Source: Homalodisca vitripennis (Eukaryota; Arthropoda; Insecta; Hemiptera; Cicadellidae). Taken from it: 64,000 bases of DNA. A model generated the notes under the pieces. It did no database searches. It saw only the letters and a list, made by a program, of their open reading frames with translations, and had not been told where the DNA came from. The stretch's first letter is position 1. Each line of letters opens with the position of its first letter. The translations under genes were made by a program, and so were the position numbers. This document shows, in pieces, positions 11,690-22,990 of this stretch. Location of the stretch: NCBI RefSeq assembly GCF_021130785.1, contig NC_060213.1, positions 101,255,501 to 101,319,500 of the forward strand. Reading direction: 5' to 3'.

Positions 11690-12400
11690 TTATACTTAAA
11701 ACATATTTTTGGTAAACGTACTTGTTACGAAATATTGGAATACATTCTCCATATTACATGCTCATAAATTAGAATACATGTACGACTATAGTGTGAGTTG
11801 TAAAATACTGTATGGCACTCAGTAAATAACTTTCAGTCTTAATCTGCAGGTTGTATTGGTAGAGAAGTAACGGTTCTCGAGCCTATAACATTCTAAAACT
11901 CGAGTCCCAAGTACATAGTAACATAGTATTTATATACATTTGCTTCAATATATTACTGACGTTTTTATACTCTATGTCGACTTTGTGTAGTTACAGTGCC
12001 TTGTTTTGTGACTTTGTGTTGGGTCTCTAGTACAGTGCTTTTATGATCTGTAAAATTTCAAAGTGCGAAGAACGGATACAATCAAACGACTTATTTAATT
12101 TTAATCATTAATTTGAAAGTAATGTAATTAGTTTTACTATGAATACAAATGAGTTCAGTACTTTAGGAAATAAAACATCAAAATAATAATATAATTGTGT
12201 AAAGTGCTCTCCAGTAAATTAGGCATACTGGGTGTCAGCACTTAACCTTTTAGTGTTTAATTTTTCCTTGACCTGCATTCCCTTACGCATTGAAAGGTGA
12301 GATAATTCATAATTCACTCTCCCAATTGGGGGCTAGGAGTTCTCCCACCCAGTAAATTACCATAAATAGTTGTTAACGTTTTATTTTAATGTTTGATTTG
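11690..12400 (+). repeat. Copy A block 3 (pairs with 43590-44290)
   Basis: Shared anchors are ctgcaggttgtattg, the pair gagaagtaacgg/gagaagtaacga, tatacatttgcttcaatata, and ctctatgtcgacttt. In copy B the partner is 3.2 kb further from block 2 because later repeats (dispersed family R1, a MITE-like element and a poly-T run) sit between them. Confidence 0.85.
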
Positions 12401-14029
12401 AGTTCTTTTTATACCACTGGAAAAATCTTTAAAGATGGCAATGTCTGATTTTTTCATATACCATCGTTCGGTGATGTCTCATTCAATATTTGCCTCTGCA
12501 TCTATTGGAAAGATGGGGCTATATATATAATATATTTGCAGAAAGGTCGAGAATTAGCTTTAAGATAGAATCCATCAATGTAAGTTTAATTCTTGGAATT
12601 TGGAGTTTTTTTAAGTATAGCGTCGTTAGTGATAATATTTGGACTGCATTCAACAAAACGATCGGACTTTAGCTTAATTTTGGATTTTTAGCGCAATTAT
12701 TAAATTATTAGAATGTTTATAATTAAAAAAATCGATTGATGCTGTTTAAATAGAAAAAGTCATACGATTAAGTAATGCAAGGCTCTGCGTGTTGTAGGAA
12801 CAAACCAACTTCATTTATTTTCATAAATACAAAGAGTTGACAATTGATCCTTGAAGAACACAAAATCTCCATTTCATGAGCGATTTTTAACAATTTTAAA
12901 TTTCGACCATCCGTGATCCGGCCTGAAGTTAAAAGTAAATTCTTACTTATAATTAAACTCACTTTTATGCATTAAATGTAACAGTAAACGCAAAAACATT
13001 CTTTATTAAGTACTAACAATGTATATGAAACACTTTTAATTTCATAAACTTAAAAAGCAATTTATGCTCTTAATAGGTTAATAGTAATCCTAGTTGCTGA
13101 GCTGAGAACACTCTTTAACGTTTCATCGTAAACATAAAACAGTATTAAATATAAATAAATATTTTTTCGAAAGCCTATGAATAAATAATATTATAATATA
13201 CGTATAATAAGTTCAAAATATATGTACATAATAGAATAGTAAGTGATTACAAATTATTAAGGCATATGATGCCTCATTTAATCTCATAATTTTGAAGATT
13301 AATTACACGGACATGTCTATAATGTACAGTACACTATATTTCTATAGTGGGAGAGTAAATAGGAAAGTGGCAACTGAGAGATATGCACTGATGAGAAAAA
13401 TACCGTAATAAATAATTTACAACCAACATACCTGCTTGATAACATGTACGAGTATTTTAGAACACTGCTATATATTTTCAATTAGTTATCAAACATATTG
13501 TAATGCAATAAGAGAAAGGGAATTTTGTAATTGCTTTCATGAAGTAACCAGAGTCGGATATTTCCAATTCACAGGTTCTGTCGCATACGAGTGAGTGTTG
13601 AAAATAAAAGTTTCAACATGCATGAGCCATTAAACATGAAACACCCATACTTTAATATTGAAGTTTCAACATATTGGTGCATGTTGAAAAGGAGTATTAA
13701 TAATCAATATATTGTTTTGTAAGCAAATACTAGTATATGAGCTATGAAATAAATCAATTTTGCTATAGCTTAAAAGCTACTAAAACTCTTCATAAAAAAT
13801 GTTGTGAAGAGTTGTTTTCGCCTAGACGGGCTTTTATAATTAATGTACACGTTTAATAGATTTAAGTTCCTAGAGATGTGATTTTATTAGTTTTTAATAA
13901 CTTATCGTCCAAATTAATTTCTAAACATAAATCTATTTTTTTTAGACATGAAGTTTTGCAAACTAGAAAACAATTAATTGTTTGAAAATGTAAGTTCTAT
14001 AAAAATATTAGTGAAAGAAATGGGTATTG
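12401..14029. other. AT-rich part of copy A with one matched sub-block; no gene
   Basis: The part at about 12815-12970 aligns with 45235-45395, for example a 'ttgaagaacac' stretch against 'ttgaggaacac' followed by similar T-rich sequence. The rest is too diverged to align reliably by eye. No reading frame is supported. Confidence 0.5.
13611..13689. repeat. Short inverted repeat (12 bp arms, 55-base loop)
   Basis: The arm tttcaacatgca at 13611-13622 pairs perfectly with tgcatgttgaaa at 13678-13689. A further related tttcaacat lies within the loop. It could be the ends of a very small MITE or chance. Confidence 0.4.
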
Positions 14030-14690
14030 GTAGCAAGGTTCTTGAGACCTTCAACTTGATAAATGGGTTCCTCTTGGTCAAAATAAGAACCCTAATCATT
14101 TTTTAGTTGAGAGGTGAAAGGGCAGCTCTTTGAATGCCCTTCTATCAGATAGCTCTGGATGGCGTTGCCTTAGAGAATAGTCAACATTCGTTTCTGTGTA
14201 TTTTATAATTAGAGTTATGGGGATGTACAAACAGTACCAAGTTGAAAATTTTACTATTGCATTCCCAGTAAATATAATTTTTCCAAAGTATTAGGTATTT
14301 TGAACCGTTTTAAATATTATTCTGTAAATAAAAACTCAGTATCGTAGAGCCAACCTATATATACATGTGATTTATTGGAATGCACAGACAGTTCCAGTGA
14401 AGAGTAAAACTAGTAATCTCATATATCCTAATCCGTCTGTCACACTCATAACTAGCATTGACATTTTATGGATTACTGGATGTAGCCGAACTGGCATCTA
14501 TAATCTATGTATGTTAAAAATCTAAGCTACACGGTTGAAATGCAAACCAGAGACGGTGAAGTACGGACCGAAAGTGGTAAACTTGTTTATTATTTAGGCG
14601 ATATTTTCATTTGGCGACAGTTTATATTTTGTTTAAATGATCTCTTAATTATTGAAGACCCTACAAGAACTTATTGAAACGTGTGTTTAT
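14030..14690 (+). repeat. Copy A blocks 4 and 5, containing the empty pogo target site
   Basis: The left part (14030-14372) matches 45775-46085 and the right part (14375-14690) matches 48939-49260. Shared anchors are tgggttc-ctcttggt on the left and gttgacatt-tatggat on the right. Between the parts, copy B holds a 2851-bp element whereas copy A has only a TA (14373-14374). Confidence 0.85.
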
Positions 14691-14734
14691 TTGCCTGTCT
14701 GAACATAAAATATTGCAATAAGTCTTAATGAAAT

Positions 14735-14940
14735 GGTCCTAGAATCTTGAAATTTTTGCTCTTAGGTTCCTCTTGAGCTAATTGAAAAACCCTAGAGATT
14801 TTGCAGTAAAAAAGTGAAAGGCTTTTCTGTCCTTGAAAATAACTCATGAAAGAACTTGGAGACTTAGTACATAGATCTAAGGAAGATTGATTTTAGGGTC
14901 AAATAATAGAAGTCTGCCCGTCCGTTGATCTAGCCTTCTT
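14735..14940 (+). repeat. Second, diverged member of the 14030/45775 repeat
   Basis: The motif order (cctagaatcttgaaa, ggttcctcttg, aaccctaga, aaaaagtgaaagg, gtccgttgatctagcc) follows that of 14030-14160 and 45770-45890. It is a dispersed relative and has no coding potential. Confidence 0.5.
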
Positions 14941-15399
14941 TAGGCTACCTGTTCCGTCACGTTCAGTTGGGTTCTTCGATACACATTTGTGTTGGTTTAT
15001 TTCACATGGCAACTGTTCAATGGAATGATTAACAAATGTGAGCTCTTATATTCATATAATATTTTACAGCAATGAGTTTAATGTAACATGTAATATCTCT
15101 CATAGTCTAAAGATACAGGCTATCAAATAAAAAAACACATTTATTTACCATATTAGCAATTAGAGTCGTCATAATATTTGTATATGGCCTAATACCACCA
15201 ATCATTCAGACTATCAAAAACAGGGCTAGTAGTAAACAGGTGAAATTAAGTATAAATAGCCCCTAATAATTCTCTTTCTAAGAATTTCATGACAGATCCA
15301 GTTAATATATGGGGTCATGATACATACTAACTTTTTTGGTGTTACTACCAACAGGAGGGCTAGTAATACGAGGTGCGACAAGAAAGTAATGAAACTGAT

Positions 15400-15640
15400 G
15401 CGAAAATTATTTTGCTCATCAATATAGTCAAGTTTAGCGTTGTCTCCTTCAAAGTAGTTCCTTCCTGATTGCACTCACTTTTTCCAGCGCTTCTGCCAAT
15501 GATGGTAATATTTCTGGAACTCATGTTCTGTAATATCCTTTAAGACCTTCGTCACAGCTTTTTGTACGTCTTGTGATGTTTGAAAATGGTGTTCCTTAAC
15601 TGCCGTTTTGACACAAAAAGAATCACAAAAGCTTGCATTT
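15400..15640 (-). pseudogene. Mariner transposase, C-terminal tail fragment
   Basis: On the minus strand, short stretches such as EHHFQTSQDVQKAV, ALEKVSAIRKELL and RNYFEGDNAKLDY, spread over different frames, have the character of the end of a mariner transposase. They lie between the deletion point and the left terminal repeat. Together with the N-terminal part they show that the loss is internal rather than terminal. Confidence 0.65.
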
Positions 15641-15734
15641 AACTTTTGACTGACATGCGAGCTTTTTTGGTCTGGGACTTTGACATTTTGTTTCTGGATT
15701 TTACTGAAAATCCAACTTCAATCCAAGATATTCA

Positions 15735-16085
15735 GTTATCACTACACGAACCGTTTTTTCCATTGATGTGCAGTTCTTCTGCAATAATTTTCATGGATAA
15801 TCTTCGATCAGATTGAAAGAATTCACGCACCCTGGCCAAGTTGATATTCGTCCGTGATGATAATGGCCGTCCAGTGCGGTTTTCATCTTTAATATTCGTT
15901 CTGCCTTTACTAAACATTTTATGCCAACGAAAAACTTGAGCTCTTGACATAACCTCCTCTCCAAAAGCCTTCTGAAGCTTACCGGAAGTTTCCGTTGCAT
16001 TTTCACCCAATTTAACATACAATAAATAGTATGGCGTTGCACAGTATTATGCGGTTCCATTTCCGAGACGAGAGATACAAACACG
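15735..16085 (-). pseudogene. Mariner transposase, N-terminal DNA-binding part, broken
   Basis: Minus-strand frames show KLGENATETSGKLQKAFGEE, then AQVFRWHKMFSKGR, the linker TGRPLSSRTN, and the second helix-turn-helix with SDRRLSMKIIAEEL. This is the standard order of the two DNA-binding helices of a mariner transposase. The start of the protein lies in a different frame from the rest, with a frameshift near 16020. Coding similarity stops at about 15735, where the central catalytic domain should begin. The protein would bind the terminal repeats at most; it cannot catalyse transposition. Confidence 0.88.
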
Positions 16086-16259
16086 TCTTAACTTATTACA
16101 GTACAACTCACAACTAAACAGTTGCATTGATGTGCCGCTTGGACTAAAAGTTCCAAGGCTTACAGATCAAGGTTAAAGGTATTGTGGCTATGCAAGCCTG
16201 CAGGGTTGCCACATCCTACTAACAAAAACAGTCTTATTACTTTGTTGTCGCACCTCGTA

Positions 16260-17059
16260 GTATCATGGTGGCCTATTTCTGTTTGGCTGTTTGTACTAAA
16301 ACAGTAATACCGAAATATCAGCTGTCAAAATAATCTTTTGTGACATTCATAATATACGACCTTTACAGTTCTTCAGTTTAAACTGTTGTTTAATTTATTG
16401 TCATATTTATTTACTTTTAATTAACTTTTAACTATTTAAAACTGTGTTTATGATGTGTACAAACTCAGTTTTTCAGTTCTTTTAAGTTGTCAATACCTTT
16501 TGTGCTGTATGCAATATATTTAAAATATATTGCAATCTAAAACAATTACAAATTTTGAGCTAAACGTTTACAAACAAAAGATAAAAGAATTATTGCCAAT
16601 AATATTGTAGCAATATTGTATTATTGCTTTTGAAATTGGCGCCACGTGTAAGGTGCCGGAAAGTAGGGTCTCCAGTTTCTGCTGAGATATTGAGATAACT
16701 ACAATGCAAGGGTGCGTTCAAATCAATTCTTTGCAACGACTTTTAACATTGACTTTTCACACTGTTTTATATTCTAAGTATCATAATGTATATGAATCAA
16801 AATAAAGATAACGTAACTTTTACGTCACTCAAAAATGATTTACATAAAATATTAAGTACCTGTTTTCAATACCTTTCAATAATTAGTAATATTTACAAAC
16901 TGGAAATAAATATTATTAATTTAATGTACCTCAATTTGAGATTTAAATATCTGTGTTTAAAACAAACAAATAAATATTTTTATTTAATGTCCATATTTTG
17001 GGTGAAAAATACTGTAATTCATTCGATACATTAATTTGTTGAAAACAGTTCTTTAAATT
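16260..17059. other. AT-rich DNA; nothing but a small palindrome
   Basis: A perfect 12-bp-arm palindrome with a single central base lies at 16510-16534 (left arm tgcaatatattt). No gene is supported. Confidence 0.4.
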
Positions 17060-17560
17060 AATGAAAGATGCACTGAAGTAAGTTTTCAGGACCCAGCAGG
17101 ATTCACTTCTGGCTGGTTTATACCTTGCAGTTGAACCTACCACTGGGCACAGCAAAAACCGATGTACCACTTAAATCTGGGCAACCTTATGAATGTCCAA
17201 GAGCGGCACATCACTCATCGCAAATGTCGACATTCTGGGGTTCATGGGCAATTCGATAGCTCTAAGAGTAGAGACTACGGGAGATAACTGTTGGTGGGGT
17301 TTGTTCCCTAACCTCAGAGGTTCTTACTAACCCCAACAAGGGTGCCACTCCCCGCCTACTTTGACTAGAGAGGTTGTTTCATAGATGGCCTCCCCTTCTT
17401 CCGGGGAGACATGACTGAGATTTAGTGCCCTAATTTTTCCTCATAGATCTCAATTGGAGGCGGCCCTACCCCCTAACCTTACCCATCCTGAATATCCTGT
17501 CACTCCGGAAGCAGCGCTAAGGTTCTTATATGACTAAGTGCAATTTGTAAGCATCTTGAC
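17060..17560 (+). repeat. Dispersed repeat family R2, copy 1 (pairs with 61220-61680)
   Basis: This is a GC-richer segment sharing an ordered series of motifs with 61220-61680: tcacttctggctgg, ccttgcagttgaa, tgggcaac, a purine/pyrimidine-rich middle, cctccccttctt, gacatgac, ttacccatcctgaa and cggaagca. No domain is recognisable in any frame. It could be the 3' end of a LINE or a long non-autonomous element. Confidence 0.7.
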
Positions 17561-18064
17561 CTGAGAGAATAAAAAAAGGCCCAGGACATAGATTTAGATA
17601 TACTCTTGAATTTAGTGTAGAAAGATTATGTTGTATCACAACGTAATCGGGAGCGAGCTACGGATTTCTATGGGGTTTGTGGGCCAATGATATTACTCGG
17701 ATCTCTTTTAATGAGTTCCATGCTTTCATTTGAATCATTTGAATCCTATCAGCCATTTTTCTCTGTATCATGTCTGTTACCCAATTAATTATGAAATGCA
17801 ATTTGACGTATGGGGTAATACACACTTGTTCGTATATGATATACTTAGATATATTTGATTTACCTTTGTGTATGACTATGTTTGACTTTTGACTTTTGTA
17901 CATGATACATCTGTTACTATTTTAAAATGTGTTCTCTCTTATCCATACGTCCCTAAAATTACACACCAGAGAGCTTAGAATAATGTAGTACATATTTATC
18001 ATCATTAAAATTTAGAAAGTTTAAAGTTAAATATTTTTTATTTGCGAATATGAGTATTGCGATT
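17561..18064. other. AT-rich DNA; nothing recognised
   Basis: An 81-codon minus-strand open frame (17658-17903) has no recognisable domain and is likely chance. Confidence 0.35.
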
Positions 18065-18320
18065 AATTAGCTGAGTGTCGGCTCAGAGGTGGAGGAGATG
18101 GAAAATTTTATTTCTGTCTATCCATCCACTCAATATATCGAAAACGAAATACTGCATAGACTTCAAATTATTTATGAAGCTTTATTTTTATAGGGAATCA
18201 TCGATATAAATTTTGGTGCATGTCACTCAATAGGATTTGGCAAAGCGCTAGTGAAAATCGTTTTCCGTGATATTATGGATATCCATAATACGAACAAGAG
18301 AATCACAGATGAAATAAATA
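18065..18320 (+). repeat. Dispersed repeat family R1, copy 1
   Basis: It contains the family's typical order: a ggctgagcgtta-like start, a 'tctgtctatcc' stretch, 'gaaaacgaaat', 'agacttcaaatt', then 'gcatgtcactcaataggatt' and a second 'ggc-aagcg' stretch. Other members lie at 23850, 40525, 41870, 44440, 57610, 60075 and 60560. Confidence 0.6.
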
Positions 18321-19104
18321 TGTAAACAGTTAAATCAAATCATATCACATTTTATAATATGATATAGTAGCACACGGAGTTATAGTATTGAACCGTTGAA
18401 TCTCAGCAGAGCAGTTACGCGACACATAATGTTGTGTACTCCTATCTATGCTCCACTTCCAACGCAAGACATCCAAATAAAAGATGATTACCGGTAACAA
18501 AGAGTCCATTTTTATTTCCTCTAAGATTAATATTGGTTTTGAATTACGTTTATTATAATGCAGAGACTAAGGTGGCAAAAGAAAGCATGCATTAATTCAG
18601 AAATCAGGAATTGGAGATATTTAAAGTTATTACGGTTACAAAATTACTGAATCGAAAATGCATAAGGAAGAATGTAAACGATTTTTGTATAAGAAGTTAA
18701 TATAAAATGTGTTTGGGAGCAGATTACAAAGTGTGTTAAATAGAGTTTGCAAATTAAAAATGAAGAACTGAAAATGGTCGTTTAACTTGCGGTAACAAGA
18801 CCACGGTACCTCGGTTCGATCACAAAAAAGATGTTTGTGGAACGATATGCAGTAAGCAAACGTAAACCACAGTGAGGGTGAAGAAGAGAAAAGCCACACC
18901 CATCAATACAAAGATCAGACTAACTATCCATTAAAATAGACACTTACGAGAAGTAAACCCAAGACGGAATTCTGGAGGCGGAGCGACAGGGATCACTATC
19001 AACGACACCGCGTGTTTATCCGAGCCAATAAAAGACAAGAGAAAACATCAGCTGATCTTTAAAATCAGCTGTCAGTGCATAGCCAGTTCTTGTAGCTCAT
19101 ATAG
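18321..19104. other. AT-rich DNA; nothing recognised
   Basis: There are no supported genes or repeats. The interval belongs to the 7.9 kb present in copy A (about 14.7-22.6 kb) but missing from copy B. Confidence 0.35.
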
Positions 19105-19515
19105 TTATATAACAAACTCGCCTTCGGCTCGCTGGGGGCTACGCCCCCAGGCCCCCAAAGTAAACGCTTGCAAATTCGGGGATAAGCGGAATTCGGTGAC
19201 TGGTTAAGTCCGGACATTAAGTAAATGACAAGGGATTTAAAAATTGACCTTTTTCATAGATTTTTTTCCGGATTCGTAAAAACTTTTGACTTTGAGGGCA
19301 TTTTGCGGTTAAACCGTTAGAGATACGACAAAAAGTGACTGGACCTTTCTTGTTGGAAATTTAATTTTGTCTTCCGATTGTGCCCTCAGATCTGATCTAC
19401 AACCTATGGTTTAGCCAGAAATGAGCTCGGGAGAAAAGTCTGCACGGGTCAGCTATCTTGAATTGTTTAGTATAAACATAATAAAAACCGACCTCAAGGC
19501 AGTATTTTAAGTCGA

Positions 19516-19910
19516 ACAGGGGGTTTAATATCACCAGGAGACTATCTAGTCAAGGCGAGAAATTCCCTGGGTGGGTGATTAATGTTAAGGAGGTTAAGAC
19601 AAGAGGGGGTTTAATTTCGTCAGGATATTGTCTGGTCATATGAACAAATTCCCAGGGGGGGTTAACGTTACCGGGGGATAAGTCTCCAGGGGGTTATCTG
19701 GTCATACCAGGATCTTCCCAGGGGGGGGGGTTAAGAGATTTGGTGACTGGTAAAATTCGGACATGAGGTCATGGCAGGAAATTCCCTGGGGGGGTTTAAT
19801 GTTACCAGGGGGGTTAACACATCAGGGGGTTTGAATGTACAGGAGGTTATCAGGTCATACCAGGAAATCCCCGGGGGGGATTAATATTACCGGGGGTTAA
19901 TGACACACTT
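19516..19910 (+). repeat. G-rich tandem repeat section, about five degenerate units
   Basis: Units about 70-90 bp apart share the order ttatctggtcataccaggaa, ttcccagggggggttaa and gttaccggggg. Runs of five to ten G recur on the plus strand, so G-quadruplex formation is plausible. Unit starts lie near 19538, 19622, 19690, 19760 and 19842. Confidence 0.75.
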
Positions 19911-19989
19911 GGGCCTTTTTTAGAGGGTATTGTGTCTGTGAACATAATAAATATTCCTCTGTCCCTATCTACTATTGACGCTTAGCTAA

Positions 19990-20640
19990 CGCTCAGCCAA
20001 CTCCCGAAGTCACTGAACCTTTTCTGTAGATCACGTGATTTCCTAAATCCCGTTTAAAATTTGTTTTGAGTTACGACCAACCGTTTAGCCGCTATCAAGC
20101 CCGGAATGTAAATTTTTAGGCGAAAATGTCCAATATTTTCACTTAATCGCGTTTTGCGGTCAAACTAAGGGAAATATAGTAAAAAGTCACTGGACCTTTT
20201 TTGTAGGTCATCTTATTTCCTAAATAAAACGTTAGTCTTATTTTGACCTCCGACCAATGGTTTCGCCGCTATCGACCCCAAAAACAAAAGTTTCGCGTAA
20301 AAGTTACAACAAAATTGTACATAATCACGTTTTTCGGCCAAACCAATCGAGATAGGGCAAAAGATTACTGGACCTTTTCTGTAGATCGCGCAATTTGATA
20401 ATTTGATGGGTCAATCAGATTTGAGCTACGACCAACGGTTCGGCCGCTATCGGGCTTGAAACATTATTTTTATCGAAAAAATCTCTGGAATTTCAAATGT
20501 TCGAGCGTTTTGTCGCTTAACCATGGAAGATAGAGCAAAAAGTCATTAGACCTTTTTTGTAGTTCACTTCATTCCTGACTATGAACTTTCCGTCAGATCC
20601 GAGCTAGCTCCAACGGTTCGCCCGCTATCGGGCTTACAAA
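19990..20640 (+). repeat. Tandem array of about 178-bp units (four clear, one earlier relative)
   Basis: Each unit has the order 'gaccttttttgtag', a variable middle, 'gacctacgaccaacggtt' or similar, and 'gccgctatcgggct'. The gacctttt landmarks fall near 20007, 20192, 20370 and 20548. A degenerate relative occurs near 19345-19420. The units are considerably diverged, so the array is old or evolved by duplication of an internally repetitive element. Confidence 0.75.
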
Positions 20641-20865
20641 AAATGCCTGCAGGGGTGAAGAATGCGCGATTTTTTGGGAATTTTTTTGAGGGGTTGAAAA
20701 TGAAAAATTCTCACTTTTCGGGATTTTCCTGGTGGTTACACGTGGAAAGCTATCTGTGTACCAAATTTCAAGTCTCTAACTCATCTGGAAGTAGGTTAGA
20801 ATTAGTATACGTGAGTGAGTCAGTCAGTCAGTTACACATGCGGTTGTATATATATTAGACTACAG

Positions 20866-22629
20866 TTTAATGTAGTTAGCAAGAATTAAGATGATAGTGA
20901 ACATTAGATAAGGAACAATATTATAAATAATTTACATTTGGAATTATTTACGAAAATAACGTACCATATCTACAAATAATATATAAAAGTGAAAGACATT
21001 TAGGAAATAAAAGGGAAATAAAGTAGAGAATGATAAAAACAGTCTGCCCCGCTGTAGGTTCAGTAAGTGCCCTTATCTTGATAGCGTTGCCTGTCCTGGT
21101 GCAAAGATAAAACAACCACTGACTCCTCTCTGTTGTACAGTTAATTGTTTCTAAGGTTATTGAAGTTCTTCCCTTCCGATCAGTATATATTTTGTTGAAA
21201 TTGTGGATTAATTAACTTGAAATTCATTACGACCTCACTTTAACAGTATTTAAATGAAAAATTGAATCTTTAGCGCATCCAAGTGCAAATTTAAAGATGG
21301 CTTCCCTTGACAAATATTTATAAAGTACAATAATGTAACAAAATAACATTATATGAAGGATATATTACGTAAATCCTTAGTTTCATATGATTAGTTTAAT
21401 ATTTAAATTTGCATAAAATATTATAGCCTACTTTAATGGTGGAAATTAATTTCATAGTGTCATATGGTCATAAACATATTAAATATATATTTGTTTTATC
21501 ACCAAGATTTGTTGACTTAGGACTAAAGTATTTGGAATACCTATCAAAACCGCAAAAACTGAGATAAAATTTATGAAAGCCTTTAAAGACATTTATCTAA
21601 CAAGGTTTGCCTTTGATGCAATTCCAGTGCTTAAAATGGCTTTTAACTGCGATAATGTTTCGTAATTTAATATTTATACTATTCCTGTAAAAAAAGACAG
21701 GAGATTCATTTGAAATATTTAAGGGCAATTATGCATATATCAGTACGTTTGAACAGTTTTTAAACCCAAACTTAAAGAAAGCGGCTGAAGATAACGAATT
21801 ATAGCCTATACTCGTATGTATTGATATACTTGAAATATAACAAAATATCAACAAAGTGTTTTATGTAATAAACAAAAATTCCCTATTTCAAAATTCATAC
21901 AAATATTAGAAAAATAATATCCATTGAACTTTGATGAGTCACATCGATGCTACTATTAAAATTCCATACGACTCTTTGATTGCCGTCTTGGATTTGTTTC
22001 CCCCCAAAGAATCTCTAATTCTCGTAAAATCTTTAATCGAAGTCTCATACTAACAGATTTTATTGATACCGACAAGGGAGAAACAGTCCTTATTCACTAA
22101 CTAATTCCTCTTAACCAAGTAAATAAAGGTTGAATTTGAGGGGTTGCTGTTCATCCCAGCATATTTTAAGATTGAAAGCACAGTACACGTCTTCATATCC
22201 GACTTCGACATATCCGATTTCTCGGGATATAGGAATATATGCTTGTTTCCGGCATGAGGTGATCAACCTGGAAGTGCCTATCTTGACCTAACATATTTTT
22301 GTCTATTAGTTACTGTAGAGGGTGAAATATGAGGGTTTCTGTTTAGATGAACAGGCATAAACATGGATCATGAAAACAAATTTCAATAATAAACGGAATT
22401 TGTTCTTACCCTACGTACCTTAGGTATTTAATTCATCAATGAGAAAACTAACTCCATATATAAAATGAAACAAAACTTTTAATAACCCAAATTGTACTGC
22501 GGTCATGGTTTTTAAACTTTATAATTATCGTTTTTAAAGATCGATGGAAAAATATTATGGATCAAATTCAGCCAGGATCATATAACTAGTAGCATGTTGT
22601 TTCACTGACATGTTTTTTATTTTTATGTG
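20866..22629. other. AT-rich DNA; nothing recognised
   Basis: No gene, RNA or clear repeat was found. This is the last part of the copy-A-specific stretch. Confidence 0.35.
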
Positions 22630-22990
22630 TCTTTGATACATAATTATCACCTGAAAAAGTACCGCCATAAAATAAATCGTAAACTGAATTGTTACGTTCA
22701 GCAATAGGTTGGATCTAAGGATTATAAGGATTACAAAGTTCAAGGACCCCAAAACTGTTAAAAGTGAGATCAAAAGAGAACGACAGGAGCAGCAGTTGCC
22801 AATATTGTCACGTGCCGCGCTGCTGTCGCCTTCCCGTCGTTGTGCTCGTTAATGCCACTTCGTTATAGTGTACACACTCCCCTAGCTTCAGATTTTTTAT
22901 CTATCGATCTTTTATTCGATCCTCAAAAAATAGATAACTGAAACAAACCTTTTGACTACAGCGATCCTAAATTACAATTAGCTAAGCTTT
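22630..22990 (+). repeat. Copy A block 6 (pairs with 49330-49780), containing an R3 repeat in minus orientation
   Basis: The shared anchors are ttggatctaaggatta, aaaagtgagatcaa, agagaacgacaggagcag, and gcgctgctgtcgccttcccg. The segment 22755-22865 is the reverse complement of a repeat (R3) that appears in plus orientation at 27800-27915. The R3 core is cacgtgacaata. Confidence 0.85.

Larger units (their letters stand above)
15369..16257 (-). mobile_element. Internally deleted mariner element with intact 31-bp terminal inverted repeats
   Basis: The element is bounded by a TA on each side (15367-15368 and 16258-16259), the standard mariner target duplication. The left terminus starts CGAGGTGCGACAAGAAAGTA. 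Counting the flanking TA, the ends match as inverted repeats over 31 bp with three mismatches. At 889 bp it is about 400 bp shorter than a typical mariner. The N-terminal and C-terminal parts of the transposase are both recognisable, but the middle with the catalytic residues is gone. The good state of the ends suggests it is young, or was mobilised in trans by a full-length relative. Confidence 0.92.
19105..20865 (+). repeat. GC-rich composite tandem-repeat element
   Basis: This 1.76-kb island differs sharply in composition from its AT-rich surroundings and is absent from copy B. It begins with ctcgccttcggctcgctggg followed by the palindrome gggggctacgccccc. It continues with a G-rich tandem section and a section of about 178-bp tandem units, and ends with ggttacacgtggaaagc, ccaaatttcaagtctctaac and a (gtga/gtca)n run before tatatatatt. 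The compound structure suggests one mobile unit, but I recognise no family, transposase or terminal inverted repeat. A 71-codon open frame at 20643-20858 is probably chance. Confidence 0.65.

Noticed and set aside
20643..20858. 71-codon open frame at the end of the GC-rich composite repeat
   Set aside because: It lies in a repeated terminal segment that ends in a simple gtga/gtca run; there is no evidence of selection or a domain.
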